From: Ruegeria denitrificans
GTDB taxonomy: Bacteria; Pseudomonadota; Alphaproteobacteria; Rhodobacterales; Rhodobacteraceae
DNA length: 64,000 nt
Direction: 5' to 3'
Assembly: GCF_001458295.1 (NCBI RefSeq)
Contig: NZ_CYUD01000010.1
Coordinates: 1 to 64,000, forward strand
A program made the translations under genes and the position numbers. Below, piece by piece: positions 61,719 to 64,000 of this stretch (the stretch's first letter is position 1; every line of letters begins with the position of its first letter). The notes beneath the pieces are model-generated. The model did no database searches and was not told the origin of the DNA. It was given only the letters and a program-made list of their open reading frames with translations.

Positions 61719-64000
61719 ATGAAAGATAACGTTTCCATCATTGGATCAGCCCACACCAACGTCAAACATGACAGCGCCAACAAGCATGTCACTGGCCGGG
61801 CCGACTATACCGACGACATTGCCCAACCCGAAGGCACGCTGCACGCGTATCTCGGCGTCTCCGACGTCGCCCATGCCAAACTGTTGGGCATTGATTTCAC
61901 CGACGTTCTGGCCACACCCGGTGTCGTCGGCGTACTGACCGCGGATGATGTGCCTGGGGTCAATGACATCAGCCCAACACACCTGAATGACGAGCCGGTT
62001 TTCCCGACCGATGCCATTCAGTTTCACGGCCAGCCGCTGTTTGCCGTCGTTGCCGAAACCCGCGACATTGCACGCCGCGCCGCAGAACTGGCAAAAATCA
62101 ACTACGAAACCTTACCCCACGCGCTTGACCCGATTGCCGCGCAAGAAGCCGGGTATCCGCATGTCACAGCGCCGCTCAAGCTGGAGCGCGGTGACGTTGC
62201 GCCGGCTCAGGCGGCGGCACCGAACCGGATCAAAGGCCGTATGAATGTCGGCGGTCAGGATCACATGTACCTCGAAGGTCACATCGCCTTTGCCATTCCG
62301 GGCGAAGACGATGATGTGATCGTTCATTGCTCGACCCAGCACCCGTCCGAGGCGCAGCATATGGTAGCCCATGTTCTCGGCGTGCCATCAAACGCTGTTG
62401 TGGTCAATGTGCGCCGCATGGGTGGTGGATTTGGCGGCAAGGAAAGCCAGATGAACCTGTTCTGCGCGGTCGCAGCCATGGCTGCCAAAAAGTGGAATCG
62501 CGCCGTGAAAATCCGCCCCGACCGGGATCAGGACATGACGGCCACCGGCAAACGCCATGACTTTGTAATCGACTATGATGTTGCCTTTGACGACGATGGC
62601 CGCATTCAGGCTGTCGAAGGCAGCTTTGCCGCGCGCTGCGGTTTCTCGGCGGACCTGTCGGGGCCCGTGACCGACCGGGCGCTTTTCCACGCGGACAACG
62701 CCTATTTTTATCCGAATGTGCGCCTGAACAGCCATCCTATGAAAACCAACACGGTATCCAACACCGCGTTCCGTGGGTTCGGCGGCCCGCAAGGCGTGAT
62801 CGCCGCAGAGCGGATGATCGAAGAGATCGCCTATGCCACCGGGCAAGACCCGCTGGATGTGCGCAAAGCCAATTTCTACGGCACCGACGACCGTAACATA
62901 ACCCCGTATCACCAAGAGGTCGAAGACAGCATCCTCGACCGGCTGATCGGAGAGCTGGAAGAGACATCCGAATACCGCAAGCGTCGTCAGGACATCATCG
63001 AGTTCAACAAGACATCTCCGATCCTGAAAAAGGGCATCGCGTTGACGCCGGTCAAATTCGGTATTTCATTTACCGCGACCTGGTACAATCAAGCTGGTGC
63101 ACTGGTGCACGTCTATAACGATGGTTCGATCCACCTGAACCACGGCGGCACCGAAATGGGGCAAGGCCTGAACACCAAGGTCGCGCAAGTTGTGGCCGAG
63201 GCGTTTCAAGTCGATTTCAGCCGGATCAAGATCACCAAAACAACGACCGAGAAGGTTCCCAACACTTCGGCCACCGCGGCCTCCAGCGGGACCGATCTGA
63301 ACGGCATGGCCGCGTTGAACGCGGTTGAACAGATCAAAGCACGCCTGGTGAAATTCGCCGCTGAGAACTGGGATGTTACACCCGAGGACGTGGCCTTCCA
63401 CGCCAATCAGGTGCACATCGGCAACGAGGTTCTGCCTTTCGACACGTTCATCAAACAGGCCTATCTGGCGCGTGTGCAGCTGTCGGCGGCCGGGTTCTAC
63501 AAAACCCCGAAAATCCACTGGGATCGAGCTAAGGGGCAAGGTCGTCCGTTCTACTACTACTCCTATGGCGCGTCTTGTTCGGAAGTGACGATTGACACCC
63601 TGACAGGTGAATACCGGGTCGAGCGTACTGATCTTTTGCACGACGTCGGACGCTCGCTGAACCCTGTGCTCGACAAGGGTCAGGTCGAAGGTGCGTTCAT
63701 ACAAGGCATGGGATGGCTGACAACCGAAGAGCTTTGGTGGGACGATGCAGGCCGTCTGCGCACCCACGCGCCGTCAACCTACAAGATCCCGCTCGCGTCA
63801 GACCGCCCGCGTATCTTCAACGTAAACCTCGCCGATTGGTCTGAAAACCGCGAGTTGACCATCAAACGGTCCAAAGCTGTTGGTGAGCCGCCGTTCATGC
63901 TGGGTATCTCGGTGCTCGAGGCGCTGTCGATGGCCGTGGCCTCGGTTGCTGATTACCGGGAATGCCCGCGCCTTGACGCTCCAGCCACGCCCGAACGTGT
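61719..64000 (+). CDS. xdhB: Xanthine dehydrogenase, molybdopterin subunit, 3' end missing
   Basis: The frame is open from ATG 61719 (AGGAG upstream) to the window edge, giving 760 codons. The translated part has TGRADYTDDI at the start, QDHMYLEGHIAF, RRMGGGFGGKE and NTAFRGFGGPQG for the molybdenum cofactor, and EMGQGLNTKVAQV. It oxidises hypoxanthine and xanthine to urate. The last few dozen codons, including the catalytic-glutamate segment, lie near or beyond the edge. An xdhC maturation gene may follow. Confidence 0.95.
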   Translation, partial: MKDNVSIIGSAHTNVKHDSANKHVTGRADYTDDIAQPEGTLHAYLGVSDVAHAKLLGIDFTDVLATPGVVGVLTADDVPGVNDISPTHLNDEPVFPTDAIQFHGQPLFAVVAETRDIARRAAELAKINYETLPHALDPIAAQEAGYPHVTAPLKLERGDVAPAQAAAPNRIKGRMNVGGQDHMYLEGHIAFAIPGEDDDVIVHCSTQHPSEAQHMVAHVLGVPSNAVVVNVRRMGGGFGGKESQMNLFCAVAAMAAKKWNRAVKIRPDRDQDMTATGKRHDFVIDYDVAFDDDGRIQAVEGSFAARCGFSADLSGPVTDRALFHADNAYFYPNVRLNSHPMKTNTVSNTAFRGFGGPQGVIAAERMIEEIAYATGQDPLDVRKANFYGTDDRNITPYHQEVEDSILDRLIGELEETSEYRKRRQDIIEFNKTSPILKKGIALTPVKFGISFTATWYNQAGALVHVYNDGSIHLNHGGTEMGQGLNTKVAQVVAEAFQVDFSRIKITKTTTEKVPNTSATAASSGTDLNGMAALNAVEQIKARLVKFAAENWDVTPEDVAFHANQVHIGNEVLPFDTFIKQAYLARVQLSAAGFYKTPKIHWDRAKGQGRPFYYYSYGASCSEVTIDTLTGEYRVERTDLLHDVGRSLNPVLDKGQVEGAFIQGMGWLTTEELWWDDAGRLRTHAPSTYKIPLASDRPRIFNVNLADWSENRELTIKRSKAVGEPPFMLGISVLEALSMAVASVADYRECPRLDAPATPER

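Noticed and set aside
1..64000. Insertion sequences, prophage, CRISPR arrays, tRNA or rRNA genes
   Set aside because: Read for transposase and integrase motifs, terminal repeats, regularly spaced repeats and conserved RNA segments; none was seen.

Overview
The window looks like chromosome from a marine Roseobacter-group alphaproteobacterium (Rhodobacterales, Ruegeria-like). This rests on gene content and not on a database search: a dihydroxypropanesulfonate (DHPS) pathway of the hpsNOP/slcD/comDE type, TRAP and LIV-type transporters, a non-pyrrolysine MttB homologue beside a FAD-GcvT demethylase, a betaine ABC transporter, and a membrane urate oxidase PuuD. Genes are tightly packed with many 4-bp ATGA overlaps. 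I see no rRNA, tRNA, CRISPR array, intact insertion sequence or prophage.

Layout. 1-1.3 kb: 3' end of gcvP and a GlxA-type regulator. 1.4-4.6 kb: a DUF4173 membrane protein with a response regulator and sensor kinase. 4.9-7.2 kb: a VOC protein, an isochorismatase-type hydrolase and the serine/threonine symporter SstT. 7.2-14.4 kb: a membrane-anchored winged-helix/TPR regulator divergent from a small protein, two secreted sulfatases, a DUF3179 membrane protein and an outer-membrane barrel. 14.4-20.2 kb: a LIV-type ABC transporter operon with a thioesterase and a truncated RidA relic. 20.8-24.0 kb: a secreted beta-propeller, an MbnH-like di-heme enzyme and an MbnP-like protein. 24.2-34.3 kb: the DHPS locus (TRAP transporter, hpsN, hpsO, hpsP, usp, comD, comE, slcD-like) behind a LacI regulator with a double operator. 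34.3-45.3 kb: LysR, FAD-GcvT demethylase, MttB-like methyltransferase, two ureohydrolases and a betaine-type ABC transporter. 45.7-51.7 kb: HupE/UreJ-type membrane protein, a 585-residue partner, an MBL-fold hydrolase and a second winged-helix/TPR regulator. 51.9-64 kb: purine catabolism (allE, permease, allA, puuE-uraD fusion, uraH, puuD, xdhA, partial xdhB) with two paralogous LysR regulators.

How the parts work together. The DHPS locus should import the sulfonate, interconvert its enantiomers (HpsO/HpsP), oxidise it to sulfolactate (HpsN), then to sulfopyruvate (SlcD-like), and decarboxylate it to sulfoacetaldehyde (ComDE); Xsc must lie elsewhere. The purine locus runs xanthine to urate to allantoin and finishes ureidoglycine to glyoxylate, but allantoate amidohydrolase is not in the window. 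The least explained block is 34.3-45.3 kb, which joins quaternary-amine uptake and demethylation genes to two ureohydrolases. A shared AGTTTCGA(T/C)TTTTT-type word at three of its promoters suggests one regulon. The second open question is the pair of homologous membrane regulators, each divergent from a cluster of secreted or membrane-anchored hydrolases.
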